Positions 10,137-20,310 of a DNA stretch of 32,263 nucleotides are shown here, piece by piece. A program made the position numbers and the translations under genes. Each line of letters starts with the position of its first letter. Position 1 is the stretch's first letter. The stretch is from Seminavis robusta (lineage: Eukaryota; Bacillariophyta; Bacillariophyceae; Naviculales; Naviculaceae): contig CAICTM010001292.1 of NCBI GenBank assembly GCA_903772945.1, forward strand, positions 1 to 32,263, in the 5' to 3' direction. The notes under the pieces are model-generated. The model was given only the letters and a program-made list of their open reading frames with translations, made no database searches and was not told the origin of the DNA.

Positions 10137-10430
10137 ATGTGTGCCCATGGGGGCAAAATGAGCGAACCTCTATTGCACACATTTCTCTGCACCTCCAGGG
10201 TGTGCACCTCGGCGGCAAATAGTCTGCACCTCTACTGCAAAAACGCCTCGCCCTGGGGGGTAAAAATTTGCACCTCTATTGCACGCACCTCGGGGGCAAA
10301 AGCAAAAAACACCTGCACCTCTACCGGAGGGCACACACCTCAGGCTAGCAGGGGCAAAATTTGTGCACCTCTAGCTAGGGCACGGATCTCGGAAGCAAAA
10401 AGAATCTGCACATCTAGTAGGGCTCCCGCT
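10137..10430 (+). repeat. Degenerate ~45-bp tandem repeat
   Basis: Six or seven irregular units share TGCACCTCTA..TGCAC followed by CACCTCGGGGGCAAAA. Units vary in length by several bases. The plus-strand ORF across it (111 codons) is repeat-driven and probably not a gene. It lies between the outer LTR and the histone gene. Confidence 0.7.
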
Positions 10431-11213
10431 GAGACAGGGAGCACCCACCCAACTAGACCCCTCCGGACCTAGCTATTGCGGCCTGACCAACATTTGGTCC
10501 CATCCAGCCCCCCTGGTTGTTGCCTAGCCCCATTCCGTACCGTATCAGCCTGTGACTCCCGATCCATTTTGGAGAGCCCCACATCAGGTCCCGCTCCTTC
10601 ATCCACTCCTTTCACTTGACCTGGGCTAGCTGCAGGAGGCAGCCAGAACCAAACACTGCCATACTCAAACTTGATGTTCACTATTCACACCTGGCTACTA
10701 CCTACGGCACTTCGTAGAATTGGTCTGGACACGACCTAAGTGATACACCCAGTTGCCAATACGTGGACTGAATCCTGAGTGGACCCTGTACCAACACCAG
10801 GACCTAAACTATTCCATCTCATAGTCCTCTCCTGGAGCAACTCATCTTATCTCTTCCATATCGTTTAGAGAGCATACTAGTAACTACCCTGTCTCTCTGT
10901 CTCTGGACTTCTGGTCCTTACACCAGAAGCTGCGTTGCTGGCTCAGCTGGCATACGAAACAATGCCATTAGTCTAGAGCCAACGTTACTCGAATTTGATT
11001 CAAAAAGCACGCGCGAGAGAGTGAATGCGCTGCATGCACTGCTTCCGCAAAACCTGCTTCCGTCAAACCAAAGAGCGCTCCGCTTGGTGCACGGTCTACT
11101 GGTGCTGGTAGCAAGGTCACAAAATACTTGACTTTGTCCAAGTAGCAAGCAACCCGAGCTTTTGCACCGACAACAAAACAAACAAACAAACAAACAAACA
11201 AAAGGCAGTGAAA
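10431..11213. other. Intergenic region upstream of H1
   Basis: No supported gene. A minus ORF of 70 codons (10469-10681) is unrecognised and weak. (CAAA)n at about 11171-11202 sits just before the H1 start and is probably 5' UTR. The minus ORFs at 10918-11223 overlap it and look like shadows. Confidence 0.5.
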
Positions 11214-12043
11214 ATGACGACAATCTGTTTGATCAAGGACGCAATCGCCGCTCTCAAGGAACGCAATGGCTCCTCAATACTCGCCATCACCAAGTGGATT
11301 GAGTCGGAAAAAGATGTGAGTCAATACCTGCGCTCCGGTTGATTGAAAGTGCTCCTCATTTGAACTCGAATTGTCTCACATGCTTGCATGCATCTGTTCA
11401 ATTGCAATAGACCACTGTCAAGAAGCACCTTCTCAAGAAGGCGCTCGACAAAGGCGTCGAAACTGGCGAACTCGTCATGGTCAAGAACTCGTACAAACTC
11501 TCCCCCGCGGCCAAGAAGAAAGGAGACAAGAAAAAAACCGCCCCCAAGGCCGCCCCCAAGGCCGCCGCAAAGGCGAAGAAGGCTGTGAAGGCATCCAAGA
11601 AAACGAAAGAGGTGGCAGAGGACGTATCTGAAACCTTTTCAGTGAAGAGTTCTGAGAAGGAGGACGAGAAAGAAGCCAAGAACAAACAAGCTGCGGCTGC
11701 GGAGAAGGAAGCCAAGAAAAAAGAAGCTGCTGCCAAGAAACAAGCTGCCGCTGCGGAGAAGGAAGCCAAGAAGCAGGCAGCAGCAGCTGAGAAGGAAGCC
11801 AAGAAAAAGGAGGCTGCCGCCAAGAAGGCGGCCGAGAAGGAGGCCAAGAAGCAAGCCGCAGCTGCGAAAAAGGAAGCTAAGAAGCAAGCGGCCGCCGCTA
11901 AGAAGCAGGCAGCTGCTGAAAAGAAGGCCACCAAGAAGGACGATGCTACTGAAGAGAGCGATTCATCCGACAGCCCATCCATCCCCCACGAAGTATCGGT
12001 TCGCACTCCTGTCAAGGGACCCGATGCAGTTCCTGCGTGTTAG
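11214..12043 (+). CDS. Linker histone H1
   Basis: This encodes a linker histone that binds nucleosome entry/exit DNA and compacts chromatin. Exon 1 (11214-11315, 34 codons) and exon 2 (11411-12043) are joined in phase 0, giving about 244 residues. The H15 globular domain is at residues 1-75: LIKDAIAALKERNGSS, ILAITKWIESEKD, then VKKHLLKKALDKGVETGELV and YKLS, in the order of the winged-helix family. The C-terminal tail (about 76-215) is rich in Lys and Ala with repeated AAAEKEAKK-like units. An acidic Ser/Asp segment and a possible phospho-site (RTPVK) end the protein. The ATG at 11214 is preceded by AAA and gives a domain start right at the N-terminus, so there is almost no N-terminal tail. 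It is convergent with the next gene. Confidence 0.92.
11316..11410 (+). other. Intron in linker histone gene
   Basis: GTGAGT donor at 11316 and CAATAG acceptor ending at 11410; 95 bp, phase 0. Splicing joins the two halves of the H15 domain (WIESEKD to TTVKKHLLKKAL), which is strong support. Confidence 0.9.
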
Positions 12044-12431
12044 ATGCTTGCTGCTCTTGGACCTGCATACCGGTACAGTCCAACGTTCCAAAATTAGATT
12101 TCAACAAATTGTGACCCAGATTTGGATACTGGGCTGGGTATCAAAATTGTTCTGTTGTCAAGGCGGCTGATTGGCCTTCTGTTCGTCGTCTATACTTAGC
12201 CATACAATGTAACTTTATAAATCACTCATTGATGCAACTCCAATTGCCTCCGTTCGTCCAACAGTTCCTTAGAAAGTTCATCTTAGACGTACCGGTACCG
12301 ATGGGTCCGATCCGCAAAGTGCTTTCGAGTTTCAACGACGCCTTGGCAGCCTTTGCTCCACGGCAGCTCAGCTCTCTTCGTCTCGCTCCTCAGCGGCACC
12401 GCACTACAGTACCGTTGCTCCATTGGCGTTG
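12044..12431. other. Intergenic between convergent genes
   Basis: No gene is seen. It holds the 3' ends of the H1 and GFA-type genes. TTTATAAATC near 12213 could serve in 3' end formation. The plus ORF starting at 12229 is a shadow of the next gene. Confidence 0.5.
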
Positions 12432-13202
12432 TCATTGTATCATTATGGCCTCATTCCCTTGTGGCATGTGGAAATCTTGCGGCACACGCACCTTGGGTCC
12501 CACAATAAAGTTTCGCCAAAGGAAACGAAGCAGAAAGAATAGGGGGAAGCCACGTTGACCTTTTGGAGGTGGCATTGCTTCCACTGCAAGTGCATATTCA
12601 CAATTGATGCGATACTCGGGCGCTGGTACTACTATTAGTGAATCAGCATTGTCATCCCACAATTTTGAAACAGCATTTGGTTGCAACACTGCTGCGAGCG
12701 GACCATTTCCAATTTTCAGATTGCCCGCATACAATCCCATGACTGTCAACTCATTCCAAAAAGCAGATATCATGGGAGTGTGGCAGCAGGTCGTGTAGGC
12801 ACGAAACATTCGTTGTGGTCGCGATGGCACCTTGTCAGGATTGTAGTACGTGAACTGCAACAGGTCCTTGCCTGATGTGACTCGCACATTGCGTCTATAT
12901 ACTTGACAAGTCCTGGTTCCTCCTTGAATGTCCGTCACGACTCTCGTCGGTTTGTCGGCTCCTGCTGCTGTTGCCAGACAATACTGCGAGTAATGCTGAC
13001 AGTCATCACAATAGCAGACCAAATGAACCGGAGTGGGAGCGTCCACGGAAAATTGAACCTCGCCACAAACGCATTCGGCTTTCAACGACAGAGGCGTGGG
13101 TCCTTTTGAGCTTTGCCGCCATAGAAAGACAGCAATAGCCGCCGTCGAGGCAGACAACCCCACCACGAGGTTGAAGGTTGCTGCGGGCATGCTCCCGTGC
13201 AT
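12432..13202 (-). CDS. GFA/CENP-V-fold zinc protein with N-terminal membrane anchor
   Basis: The 256-residue product has a hydrophobic segment at residues 10-27 followed by a GFA-type (glutathione-dependent formaldehyde-activating-like) zinc domain. Metal-ligand cysteines are visible as C44 and C46 (CVCGEVQF), C63, C65 and C68 (CYCDDC) and C139/C140 (TTCCHTP), the family pattern. Members bind two zincs; a few act on S-hydroxymethylglutathione, but most are uncharacterised. It may be closest to the DUF6151-like branch, which is recollection and not tested. A second hydrophobic patch (FPLFFLLRFLW) is near residues 220-230. The start gives a complete anchor and domain; no intron is needed. Confidence 0.85.
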   Translation of the reverse strand: MHGSMPAATFNLVVGLSASTAAIAVFLWRQSSKGPTPLSLKAECVCGEVQFSVDAPTPVHLVCYCDDCQHYSQYCLATAAGADKPTRVVTDIQGGTRTCQVYRRNVRVTSGKDLLQFTYYNPDKVPSRPQRMFRAYTTCCHTPMISAFWNELTVMGLYAGNLKIGNGPLAAVLQPNAVSKLWDDNADSLIVVPAPEYRINCEYALAVEAMPPPKGQRGFPLFFLLRFLWRNFIVGPKVRVPQDFHMPQGNEAIMIQ

Positions 13203-13540
13203 CTACTCTTCCCTGTACTGGTACCTCTATGTAATCGTGTCAAGGTCAAGCCCAAAGCATAGTACTGGCAACGTATCCTCCCAAAGCAACCCGCAACGCA
13301 ACAGTCGCTCAGATCCCAGCTGTTGGCTACCGGTACGGGGGTGGATGTGCCTTTTCAACTGGCTATGCATAACTGTGTCAATATTTCCCCAAAACCACTG
13401 AATTTCATTTTATCGAGGGCATAAAGAAAGTGCTTGAGAAGGTGAAACATGGTGAATTTTAAAAGTGAAGAAATATATCTAAAGAAAGTTTTAAGAAGCG
13501 GTCGAATATAGTTAAAAATAGACAAGATTGTGTGAATATG
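13203..13540. other. Upstream region of GFA-type gene
   Basis: It is A/T-rich from about 13400. No gene or clear motif was recognised. Confidence 0.4.
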
Positions 13541-14062
13541 TCAACAAGTTTCAGGAAGGTGGGAGAAGACGCTCGAGGGCACCCCCTGACCTTCAGAACA
13601 ACGTGTTTTGCTGAAGGAGTGTTCTATTATTTTTAGTATAGTACTGAGTACCGGTCGATCGGTCGATAGTAGTGAGCAAGTCCAGATCAAGTAAGTGCTG
13701 CAGCCGTCTTGGTAAACATTTATTGAAGGGCTATTGATCATGAAGACGGCTAATAATAGTGCAATAGCTATGCAATGCTGTAAGGTGAACTTCTTTTGCA
13801 TCTTATGGGTATGAGTGAACACTGGTTGCGACCAGAGAGACAAATCCATAAAGTCCGTAAGTACCAGGTACTCCAGTATTTTAGAATTAAGCGAAAACAA
13901 AACCAGTAGAAGTAGACAGTAATGGTCAGATGTCGCCAAAATCATCTGCACAAGCTGGTTTCTGCAGCTTTTCTGCTTGCAACTCACGCGTGTTTGATAA
14001 TGATTGCTTTCCGCTGCACGTTCAATTGCATCCACTGCACGGTCAACATTAGAAGACATCAT
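13541..14062 (-). CDS. Hypothetical small protein with hydrophobic segments, doubtful
   Basis: This is an open frame of 173 codons on the minus strand. The N-terminus (NVDRAVDAIERAAESNHYQTR) looks like ordinary soluble protein, and two hydrophobic stretches follow (YCLLLLVLFSL and IAIALLLAVFMI). No family was recognised. GTGAGT lies right after the QTR codons, so the N-terminal part could be an exon of a different gene model. Composition is not decisive. Confidence 0.25.
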   Translation of the reverse strand: MMSSNVDRAVDAIERAAESNHYQTRVSCKQKSCRNQLVQMILATSDHYCLLLLVLFSLNSKILEYLVLTDFMDLSLWSQPVFTHTHKMQKKFTLQHCIAIALLLAVFMINSPSINVYQDGCSTYLIWTCSLLSTDRPVLSTILKIIEHSFSKTRCSEGQGVPSSVFSHLPETC

Positions 14063-14650
14063 TGAAGTTGAGATATCTCACCAACTCATCAGAAATATGT
14101 AGAGTTGATTACTTAAGCACCACCGCCACGTCTGTTGAAGTAGATCCCAGTCAGACAGATTTCTACTGCCCTGCCCGCAAAACTGCAAGTTCGCACCACC
14201 TGCCCATTTCAAAGACGAACTACTACTAGTAGTATGCATATCAGCGACTACATGTATCGCAACGTGCTCAGCTCCGCAGCCGGTGGCTACCGCTGGCTAG
14301 GAATACGTACATGTACCAGTACCCTTCCACCTGTTGAGTCAACTTCAACCACCACAGCTGCACTTAAGCTGCCGTCTTCTGTCCCCAGCCCAGGCTTTTT
14401 TGTTGTTGCAGTGGGAGTGTCGAATTGTCCAAGGAGGCAAACAGACAAGCCAAAGGTTAGCTGCTAGCTAGCTAGCTATGCATATGTCATACCGGTAGTA
14501 GCACCACGAGAAGAAATCTATCAAATGTACATGTAGCTGTTAGTATTTTAATAAGCATGTAGGCAAACATGAGCCAGCACCCAATGTCGTCGCTTGGCTT
14601 CTTCTAGATAGTAGCAAATAATAGATAGGAACTGGTTGCTCCTGCTTTCA
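14063..14650. other. Intergenic, palindrome-rich
   Basis: No gene is supported. It contains GCTAGCTAGCTAGC near 14460, TACATGTA-like and ACCGGTA palindromes and CT-rich stretches. The 77-codon plus ORF at 14234 is unrecognised. Confidence 0.4.
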
Positions 14651-15637
14651 CTAAAACACCTCATCGGGAGGCACATAGTCCAGGGAGAATGAAGCAACCT
14701 TGGAATATCGTCGATGCAAGCAGTCTTCAAAGAACATCAGGAACCGCTCATTGGAAGCCTCCAAATTGGGGTGCACAAATATGTTCTCCAGGTTGCCAAG
14801 CGCAGAGCTGCATCCGAGGCGAACCCTGCCTCGAAGTGCGAGCGGTAGGAAAGGTCTCATCAAGGACATGATCATATTGAAAACCATGCCAGTGTTGAAG
14901 AGCCTAACCTGGTGCCACTCGGTAGGGTAATGCTTGATGACAGCAACTCCCACCTCTGATTGAATGTGCCTTAGAGCAGCCAGGTTCCCATGTTGGTTCC
15001 AATCAAAGTGATCGCACTCGACAAGAATGACAATTCCCTGCACAGTGGATTCAAAATCTGGGTTAAGCGCATGAAGACAGTGGTATAGAGCCGTCATCAA
15101 GGTCTTGCGTGCAGCACCATCCGCATTTGACAGCCTTCCATTGTTCAGTGCATTGGTGTTGACCGCCATTGTGTAGTGCCCCCCACCACGGGCATAGGTG
15201 AAAGACATACCAAGGAAGAAGCCGGGGAAGAGGCGCACGGCCTCTCGAATGAACCTGAGTCCACTCTCCAGAGAATCCTCGATCTCCAACTCCTGTTGAA
15301 AGTACTGCATCCGTCGAGTTCGTGCCACGGCTTCTTCTACATCATCCAGATCCACACATGCCAGCTGTGCGTAGTCAAAGTCCGATGGCAGGCTTTGGAG
15401 GTCTGGTTCCGCCTCAATGGCAGCCTTGATAGCTCTGGCCCACTGGCGCTCTTCGCCTCGAAGCCTCATACGAAAACCCTCGTATGGTTCCTGAGGCCTG
15501 TGGTGAATGGTGGGTACCGGCGCTCTCGCCTCCATGGCTTCGACTCCTTCAGCTGCTAAGACTTGACCACCGTTGTTGTTGCTGTTGTTGTTGTTTTGTG
15601 CATCTCCTGCCGCCTGTGGTTCATGAAGCTGATCCAT
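14651..15637 (-). CDS. CRAL-TRIO (Sec14-like) domain protein
   Basis: The CRAL-TRIO hallmarks lie in the C-terminal half: GIVILVECDHFDW, AVIKHYPTEWHQVRLFNTGMVFNMIMSLMRPFLPLALRGRVRLG, then LENIFVHP. This fold carries phosphoinositides, tocopherol or other small lipids between membranes. The frame is open upstream to an ATG at 15919 (422 codons), but that extra part is Arg/Tyr-rich and crosses TACATGTA palindromes, so I prefer the internal ATG at 15635-15637 (MDQLHEPQAAG), giving 328 residues. An Asn-rich run (NNNNSNNNGG) follows the start. The family is called with moderate certainty; ligand and location are unknown. Confidence 0.75.
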   Translation of the reverse strand: MDQLHEPQAAGDAQNNNNSNNNGGQVLAAEGVEAMEARAPVPTIHHRPQEPYEGFRMRLRGEERQWARAIKAAIEAEPDLQSLPSDFDYAQLACVDLDDVEEAVARTRRMQYFQQELEIEDSLESGLRFIREAVRLFPGFFLGMSFTYARGGGHYTMAVNTNALNNGRLSNADGAARKTLMTALYHCLHALNPDFESTVQGIVILVECDHFDWNQHGNLAALRHIQSEVGVAVIKHYPTEWHQVRLFNTGMVFNMIMSLMRPFLPLALRGRVRLGCSSALGNLENIFVHPNLEASNERFLMFFEDCLHRRYSKVASFSLDYVPPDEVF

Positions 15638-16365
15638 TATCTTGATGTCTCGATCGAGGATGTGGTCAGTTAGTTCGTCTATGATGTGGTGTGGCGCTGT
15701 GAGTGCTACCGGTATTGACACCACATACATGTAACACCTCCTCGAGTACATGTAGCCAGCAATCACACTGGGCCTGCGATAGCGGCTGTGCCAACCGTAC
15801 CGTAGCCCACGAGTACACTTCCGTCGACACAGGGGAGGGCTGACGAGATGATGTGTTCTAAAAATTCTTAAAGCCTTCATTACTTCAACTATTTCCGGGG
15901 TCTGCGGTATTCTTTTCAATGTAAACTGTTGGAGTTTACCAAAGCTTCTAAAACTGTACCCTCTGAGTCAGCAGCAATCCGTCTTCTCGTCGTGACGCAT
16001 TCTGTAACCACGAGATAATTAATCGCGATGTTGCCTTTTTCCGTCAAATACATAAAGAAGAGAATTATTTAATTAAACATCCATCGTTTCGTATCTGAAA
16101 AAAAGCATTATGCGTCTCCTAATAATAAATCTGCTAAAATCTTGTGTCAATTTCTGTCCGCCTTGCTTGGGTTCCTTTTCTCTCAATCTCGATGTGTTCT
16201 TCGGCGTTTCACCACAATTCAATCATCATTCGATCCTTCCGTCTGTCCGCTGCCGTCTGTCCGCCACATAAAACAAGCATTCTTTTGCGGTTCAAGAGCA
16301 CTGGCGTTCACCGAACGAGCAATTTGTTTGTTTAACACCTCTCAAATTGAGTCTTTGAAATTCTT
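15638..16365. other. Upstream region of CRAL-TRIO gene
   Basis: It contains TACATGTA palindromes near 15727-15755, the optional N-terminal extension of the frame, and then an A/T-rich stretch with repeated CCGTCTGTCCG phrases near 16240-16262. No other gene is supported. Confidence 0.4.
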
Positions 16366-16498
16366 GATTTAAATCTCACTCTCACTGAAATGTCACTTAG
16401 AGGGTGCAATTTCTGTCACCCAATGTGTAATTTCAGCACGTATCAGGCTTATTAAGGTGGACGCTCACAAGTAGTAAGCCAGTGGTAGGCTGTAATAG
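16366..16498 (+). repeat. Left terminal inverted repeat of MULE
   Basis: Matches 20181-20310 in inverse orientation; the perfect core is 16452-16473 (TTAAGGTGGACGCTCACAAG...). Edges are approximate. Confidence 0.75.
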
Positions 16499-16820
16499 TA
16501 ATTGGGCTTGTTTTCGTTCGAAATGCTGACATATGTACGGAATCCGGAATCTCGCTGGATGGTACTCTCACTGGATTGGCGATATACGAGTTCGAGCGAA
16601 AAGTTCGAGGTTGTAAGATCGATCGCGCACCAATTCTGGCTTCATCTCTAAGTCTTTGATACATGCTCGAGCCAGTCGAGCTATCGTGTTAGCGCCAAAT
16701 TTCCATATCCTTGCAATGTTCTGACCCCGCGAATATTGGCTTGATTGGCATGCCACAAACATAGTGCACCTCGAGCAGAGAGGAAAACGTAAATCGCGCT
16801 CTGTTCTATCGCCCACAACA

Positions 16821-19401
16821 ATGGAACGTAGGAGCACAGCAAACGGTGGTATAGCCAACACTCGCACTGTGACTCCCAATGCAGGCCCGAGGAAGGTCAA
16901 TGCTGCAGCTGAATTTGCAAAGTTGAGGTCAAAGGAGCCGTGGCAGTTTCCAAGCTCTGGCAATGTCACTTCGAGAACAAGGAACAATGGAAAAGGAAGG
17001 CCAAATTTCATGCAGAGGGCATTGTATGACGAGGCAGAGAGTGATGATGAGGAAAATCCAACGGCACCGGAATTTGAAGAGGATCCATTGCTGGCAGAAG
17101 AAGAGGGTGTTACCACGGAAGAGGATGAACAAGCCAAAACCAGTTTCAACACCAAACCCCACCAGAGAGTCATTCTTGAAGTTGAGCATCTCAAAGAATG
17201 TTTCAGTCAGCAGCCTTGCCGCAGAGAAAACTGCAACGGATCCCTCAAATTGAGCATCCACAATTGCTGCATTGCGTCTCATTCAAACTGTCATGTTCGA
17301 ATGAAGATTGTGACTATACTTACACCAGCCCAAAGCCAACCCAAACGACAATGCACGAGAATGCCGGTGGCAACGCAAATACGAAAGAAGCACGGACTCC
17401 TCGAATGTGATGTTCGTATTGGCAATATTGCGAATGGACGGTGGAACCGAAGCGCCAGAATCCTGGTCTTTTGGGATTACCCGACACACCATGCAAGACC
17501 GTTCATTCGGAATAATTGAAGAACGAATCGCCCCATCCATCCAAGAGTTGATGGACGAGGTCATCCGTGAAAATCTAATAGAGGAAGTCCGGAAATCGAC
17601 AGCCAACGAGCAAGATTTTCTAGATTGGATGGCAGCAGTGAACGATCCCAATGGCACGTTACTCAAGGAGAAGATGCCGTTTGTCGATGGGGCTTACGAT
17701 ATGGCGTGGCAACAGAAGGGATCTGGTCACTTGCGCAATTCCGTTTCAGGCCACAGTGTCATTGTTGGTGCCATTACAAGAAAGATCATTTCATTTAGCA
17801 TCAAAAGCAAGGTTTGCAGCAGATGCACCGCTTGGGCCAAGCGGCATGCAAATACCGAGGCAGACGATCGCCCAGCAGTACCGGACCACCCATGCACCCG
17901 GAACCACAATCCGAACGATTCATCTGGGTCAATGGAGGCCGCTCTGGCTTTGGAGCTTGTCGTTGGATTTTTTCGAGAGTCGAAAGTGATCTTGCGTCGG
18001 TTGTGCTGCGACGACGACTCATCCATCCGAGCTGACTTGCAATGGAGCAACGCTAACTACAAAATCAACTATCAGACCGACGTTCTTCCCATGGTCAAGA
18101 TTACAAAAGGGAAGAACAAGGGTGAGCTCCAGGAACGGCCCGACAAAGGCAAATTACCGGGTGATATCCCAGAGCCGAAGTTTGTGGCGGATCCGAACCA
18201 CCGCCGCAACAGTTGACGGGTGAGCTGATCCGTTTGGATCTGTCGACAGTCGAAAAGAAGAAGGGGATGTGCCGAATGGATTCTATCCGTATTGGCAAAG
18301 AACTTTGCCTATTTTATTCGTACGCTCCAAGAGATCGAGGAAGCTGAATTCGAAAGCCGTGGCAAGGCGGTGTTGGATCACCACTTTGACAGCCATACGA
18401 ACTGTGGAGCTTGGTGTGCTCGATCAAAGAGACGGAGGACGAGCAAAAGAAAAGCAAGAAGGTTTACAGAACGCAGGAGGAGGATTCGGAACTCTACCAG
18501 CTACTGGACGCAATCGTTTCGAAATACATTACTTTGCAGCGGTTGAAGGAATTGGCCCACGGATTGGATACCAATGCAACGAATCGTTCAATAGCTTGGC
18601 GACCTGGTTTGCTCCGAAGAACAAAGTTTTTGCAAGCTCTTGTTCCCTTGGCAATCGCCTCGGTATTGCGGTCTGCATCCATTCAATTGGCTACGAGCAG
18701 TTCTATCGGCGGCTACTGTTCAAGCTTGGAATAGAGATGACTGACGAATTGACTCACTACTTGGGCATTGTGCAGAGAAACCGGGAGAAGCGACAAGCCA
18801 GGAAGAAGACGACTGACTACAAAAAGGGGCGCAAGAAGAGGAAAAACGAGAAACTGGTCAACGCAACGGAAGAATTCAAGACCAAGTTTGCAAAATCATC
18901 GGGCGTTTACCACTCCGGCCTCAATATGGCGGACGTCACAATGGAGGATCTCAGGACGATGCCTCCAGTTCGTAAGAAAGCAAAGAAGCAAAGCATATTG
19001 TCCTTTCTGTGGCAGGCTGGTCATGTCAGCAAGAAGGCAAAGAAGAGCTGTTTACAAGCTGGCAACAAGAGTGACATTGAAGCTCCACCAATCTTCTGCA
19101 GCAAACTGGCAAAAAGCTAGCTGATATTGTGGCTGAGGCCTCTCCACAAGGGCCAACTAGTGCTGCTGCTGCTTTGCCTACAATCAACCAGGAAACTGAT
19201 GAGCAGGATGCTGTAGCCCAAGATGTGCTAGCTATGGAAGAGGATGGAGTCACTGATTTGGCCTTTTTGGAGGAGATGCCATTAGACACTGTGGTCCCTG
19301 GAACAGAGCATCTTGCTGGACTAACAGTTGATGATGACACATCAGATGAGGAAGACCTTGATAGCAGTGAGGATGAGGGAGACACCACCAAAACTATCTA
19401 G
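16821..19401 (+). pseudogene. Mutator-like transposase, multiply frameshifted
   Basis: From ATG 16821 the frame encodes a basic/acidic N-terminus and then a zinc-binding segment (HLKECF..QPCRRENCNGSLKL, continued after a frameshift as LSCSNEDCDYTYTS). The DDE-type core follows: VDGAYDMAWQQKGSGH (first Asp), GAITRKIISFSIKSKVCSRC, HPCTRNHNPNDSSGSMEAA and CCDDDSSIRA (second Asp). CNESFNSLATWFAPKNK comes later, as in the 'Mutator-like transposase' family of animals and protists. The homologous reading changes frame near 17285, 17400, 18207, 18300, 18410, 18565 and 19090. A Lys-rich stretch and a Glu/Asp-rich tail (TSDEEDLDSSEDEGD) end it. No splice sites explain the shifts, so I call it a pseudogene. 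Confidence 0.82.
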
Positions 19402-20180
19402 CTTGCTAGCTATAGTGCTAGCTTGTAGCTTTTAACGTTGTAATGTCATGTTTCGTCAACTTGAATGTGCAGCCCGTACTCGTACTCTGGATCTCATCAA
19501 GTGGCTGGACGTACTGTACTGACATGATGACCTCACGAATTCTTTGTTGGTGTGCCCTCCAAGCCAACGGTTTCGAGGTCCAGATCATTTCAAATATTCA
19601 CCTCACATTTTGGGCAGCAACCGCGACTCGATCTGGCTCGCCGAATTCGCTTGTATAGTAAAATAGTACCAGGAACACGGATTGGACTCACTCACCGGAT
19701 TCGAAAAAAGAAAGCTCAAATTCGAAAGCTCACCGTTTGGTTTTCAGGATTCCTTGAACATACCAAAAACTCCATTAGCGCAAAACATCGACCGTGTGTG
19801 TTAGAGACCTCATTCTCTTGATGCCTGCTGCTCGTATGGCCCTACAAGTATACATTTATCTACTGCTAATAGTGTAAGCAAGAGAGTAGTGTATGGTTGC
19901 AGGGCTATTTGCCCAGCGGGCAGCGAGATTTATCGGGCTGAAGCAGCCGAATCAACCAACTGTCGCCCATTCTGCGACGTTGCAGAAAGATAACAGGCGG
20001 TTCGTACATTCGCCCTTTCTCACCTGCAACCTCTCACTACTACTATTAGACATACATCTTGTATTACTAGTACTCTCATCGGTGGACGCTTCGTGGATTA
20101 CAACACACCTTTAGCAGCTACTGTTCGTTCGATCGATTGTTGTTATTTCACTCGATCTCTCGCGATAAAAGGGGTGTGTC

Positions 20181-20310
20181 TATCAACAGCTTAGAGCTGG
20201 CTTAATACTTGTGAGCGTCCACCTTAACACTGGGCTTAGTGCAATTTCAGTGTCACTATGTAATGTCATCACATTGACTTTTAAAAATTGCACTCTCCGA
20301 TCTAAATCAC
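20181..20310 (-). repeat. Right terminal inverted repeat of MULE
   Basis: Partner of 16366-16498; the perfect core is 20206-20227. The outer edge near GATCTAAATC is approximate. The AAAGTCG array begins about 125 bp further right. Confidence 0.75.

Larger units (their letters stand above)
16366..20310 (+). mobile_element. Decayed Mutator-like DNA transposon
   Basis: A broken Mutator-type transposase (16821-19401) lies between two inverted repeats of about 130 bp. The core of 22 bases at 16452-16473 is the perfect reverse complement of 20206-20227; weaker matches extend outward to GATTTAAATC/GATCTAAATC and inward to the AAGCCAG...GCTGT..TAG segment. Long terminal inverted repeats are usual for MULEs. 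The outer ends and a 9-bp target duplication could not be fixed by eye. The region 19402-20180, between the transposase tail and the right repeat, holds no recognised gene. Confidence 0.75.

Noticed and set aside
10918..11223. 101-codon minus ORF ending over the H1 start
   Set aside because: It includes the reverse of the (CAAA)n tract (VCLFVCLF) and overlaps the H1 5' UTR.
11398..12015. 205-codon minus ORF rich in Ala/Ser/Phe
   Set aside because: It is the antisense of the Lys/Ala-rich H1 tail; repetitive codons keep it open.
16144..16372. Two small plus-strand ORFs before the MULE
   Set aside because: Overlapping frames, no domain, in a TC-rich stretch.
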